Part shown: piece by piece, positions 62,088 through 64,000 of the stretch | How the letters are laid out: every line of letters starts with the position of its first letter | Position numbering within the stretch: the first letter of the stretch is position 1 | NCBI RefSeq assembly: GCF_020283565.1 | Contig: NC_060065.1 | Coordinates: forward strand, 24,664,409-24,728,408 | Origin: Trifolium pratense | Taxonomy: Eukaryota; Streptophyta; Magnoliopsida; Fabales; Fabaceae | Direction of reading: 5' to 3' | Length of the DNA stretch: 64,000 nucleotides | Translations under genes and position numbers: made by a program | Notes under the pieces: model-generated | Database searches by the model: none | Seen by the model: the letters and a program-made list of their open reading frames with translations, nothing else | What the model was told of the DNA's origin: nothing

Positions 62088-64000
62088 ATCTATCCCCCTT
62101 AAAAGAATTTCGTCCGCGAAATTCAAGAACTTCTTCATTCATCACCAAGTACATTATCTATATTCTTAATCCGATTTTAGACTTCATCTTTTAACCGACC
62201 ATGATTGCTAGTTCAATAGGTTACTAATCATCACTCTTCACTGCGTTAGCACTTGCTTATGTTACTTTTGAAAATCCTACTCGTTCATTTCATAACATCT
62301 AACTCATAATCTCGGCCCATAATACAACTTTTAGGTGCGCGCTAATCTTATATTAGCTCTTTTTGTTATTTTCATCGATACAACTGCTCATGGCGCAATA
62401 TTCCTATTTCCTGCACCCTTCAATTCAACACCGAGCATATCTAATCTTATTGGTTCACCACGTCAAACTTTCTTCGTTGAACCCCTTTCCTTTCACAATC
62501 TTTGTTCTCACGGGTACTCCATTACCAACAATACAACTTTTAAGTGTGAACGTATGCATAATTTACTCGTCTCACATTCGTCAATCGTTTTACGTTCATT
62601 CACATCAATTTCCTTAGAATAAAACTTTCCTCTTCTCAAAGGGTTTTAGCCTAAAGACCAACCTGCTGACTACATTATCAACCAATACTTGCTGCGCACT
62701 CTGATCTCTATTACATATTGTCATCTTGCGTCATTACGACCTTAGTTTACAACTTCCCAAACACTATCACATTTGGTTTCATCTTATCCGACGTTTTCTC
62801 ATATTTTTATTACTTCTTCTACCATATGGCATGACAAAATAAATCTCACATCATTTCGTGACGTTAGACGCACCACTATATATATAATACTTTACTACCA
62901 TCTAACATATCTGCAACTCCTTATTTCTTATCTCTTACAGTTATTTCATACTCATACTCTCCTCATTTTTGAGTTTGATTGCGATGACTGTGTTGGTCCA
63001 GCAACGACCCTTACTTCAATCAGTGACATTCTTCGCAAGTTGGTTTCTTTTTACTTATCACTTCCTTTATTGTTCCCGACAATTACTTTATTATTCAACA
63101 AACTTCATTAGGTCGATATCTAGCCTGGTTAGGGTACACACAAAAACATGAGACACTGGTTGATGTGAAGAGGTTATCTTAAGGGTACAAGCTTTGAATA
63201 TTCATACCGACTAATCCAAAAAAATTCTTGTCAAATAGTCAAAAAAAAAAAAAAATCTTGTCAAATAGTTTATGATTTTGCTCATCCTATTGGCATCCCT
63301 TAATACTATACCTTCTGATACTAGTCATTAACTCCATTAAGGTAAGGTTTGGGGTTTGGCAGAATTGTCTGATGCGGTCATATAATAGAGAGTTGGCTGA
63401 AACAAATTGATTGCAAAGGAAAGGTCAAACACAATTGTCTTGGTTTACTGATGGTGATCCTACTACTAATTAAGTTGCCTAACTCCGGGTTGCTTTATGA
63501 TGGTAATTAATCGGTCACAAAGATGTACGATGGTTTCCAAAGGAATACTCATATTTATTGGCTAACATTTACAGGCTTACATTGGTTAACATGAATAGAA
63601 TTGAAAGGCTGACACCATTAGCACTAATCTTGATACTACATTTATTATCTCTGGATAGTTTTGGAATTTTATTCGAAATGAGTTGGTAAGATCTCATAAA
63701 GAAAGGTGAACTGAATTGATTGCATTAACGTTTCCAACGTTCGAGGTACCTTACGATGTTGTTTAACAGGTTAACAAGACACGTGAGAATTTAAACTGAA
63801 ATTACTCATGACCCTTAATGGTTAACTTAGACTTCTTTGGTTCTGAACTGATCATCAGTAATGAAACGAAAGATCGGAGAATCTCTTGATGGGAAACATA
63901 ATGATACGTTTTGAAGATCGGCATAAATAGCTGATAGTTCTTAAAGGATCACAACTTATTACTCTTAATCAGAAATTCAAACTTACCTAGGCCCAAATGG
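62088..64000 (-). mobile_element. Internal region of the Ty3-gypsy element, 3' part, degenerate
   Basis: Next to the polypurine tract the minus strand can be read NFADEILLRGID, like the (N/K)FEDEILLRG end seen in plant gypsy polyproteins, but upstream stops follow at once. The remaining 1.9 kb shows no integrase or reverse transcriptase motif in any frame by eye. It may be a long 3' non-coding spacer or decayed pol. Plus-strand open frames at 62335-63151 are pyrimidine-rich and motif-free. Confidence 0.6.

Noticed and set aside
62335..63151. Overlapping plus-strand frames up to 112 codons
   Set aside because: Low-complexity pyrimidine-rich reading on the strand opposite to the retroelement; no domain.

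Overview
The window is plant nuclear DNA. It is AT-rich, its genes contain introns with GT..AG borders, and it is packed with plant transposons (Ty1-copia, Ty3-gypsy, TRIM, LINE, MULE, hAT, Harbinger-like, Helitron). Protein matches and the style of the repeats suggest a legume (Fabaceae), probably of the Medicago/Trifolium type; that is inference, not proof. Three host genes can be supported, all on the minus strand: a 13-exon ubiquitin-specific protease of the UBP26 (histone H2B deubiquitinase) type at 2726-11742, a PHOS32-like universal stress protein at 27619-28380 with probable 3' exons down to about 24.06 kb, and a two- or three-exon F-box protein at 34.0-35.5 kb.

Layout. 1-1477: 3' end of a Ty1-copia element (pol and LTR). 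2.7-12.1 kb: the UBP26 gene, with a 1026-bp MULE (9-bp target duplication) in intron 11. 12162-14833: a larger MULE with an exact 10-bp target duplication, holding a broken MuDR transposase split by a nested hAT element; it lies about 420 bp upstream of the UBP26 start codon. 14.84-20.37 kb: an inverted-repeat element split by a 4.8-kb minus-strand Helitron. 20.4-24 kb: another Helitron 3' end and short repeats. 24-28.4 kb: the stress-protein gene, with a complete TRIM whose two LTRs look identical in its proposed intron. 28.9-31.8 kb: a 767-bp unit repeated three times. 32.3-33.2 kb: a 5'-truncated LINE with 11-bp target duplications, itself hit by a solo LTR with a 5-bp duplication. 36.5-37.6 kb: a Harbinger-like element with TTA duplications. 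38.1-40.1 kb: a foldback element with a core of about 15 tandem hairpins. 41.7-54.7 kb: two 6.51-kb Helitron units joined head to tail, each carrying a truncated RPA70-like gene, followed by fragments of further Helitrons. 59959-64000: a 2.1-kb Ty3-gypsy LTR and part of its internal region on the minus strand.

The host genes have unrelated jobs and do not form an operon or pathway. The main story is nested transposition. The best candidates for something unusual are the Helitron head-to-tail array, in which every unit has two left ends but one right end, and the foldback element with its hairpin array. No tRNA, rRNA or CRISPR locus was seen. Splice sites were read by eye; the UBP26 model is supported by phase agreement at every junction (3153 nt, 1050 codons plus stop).
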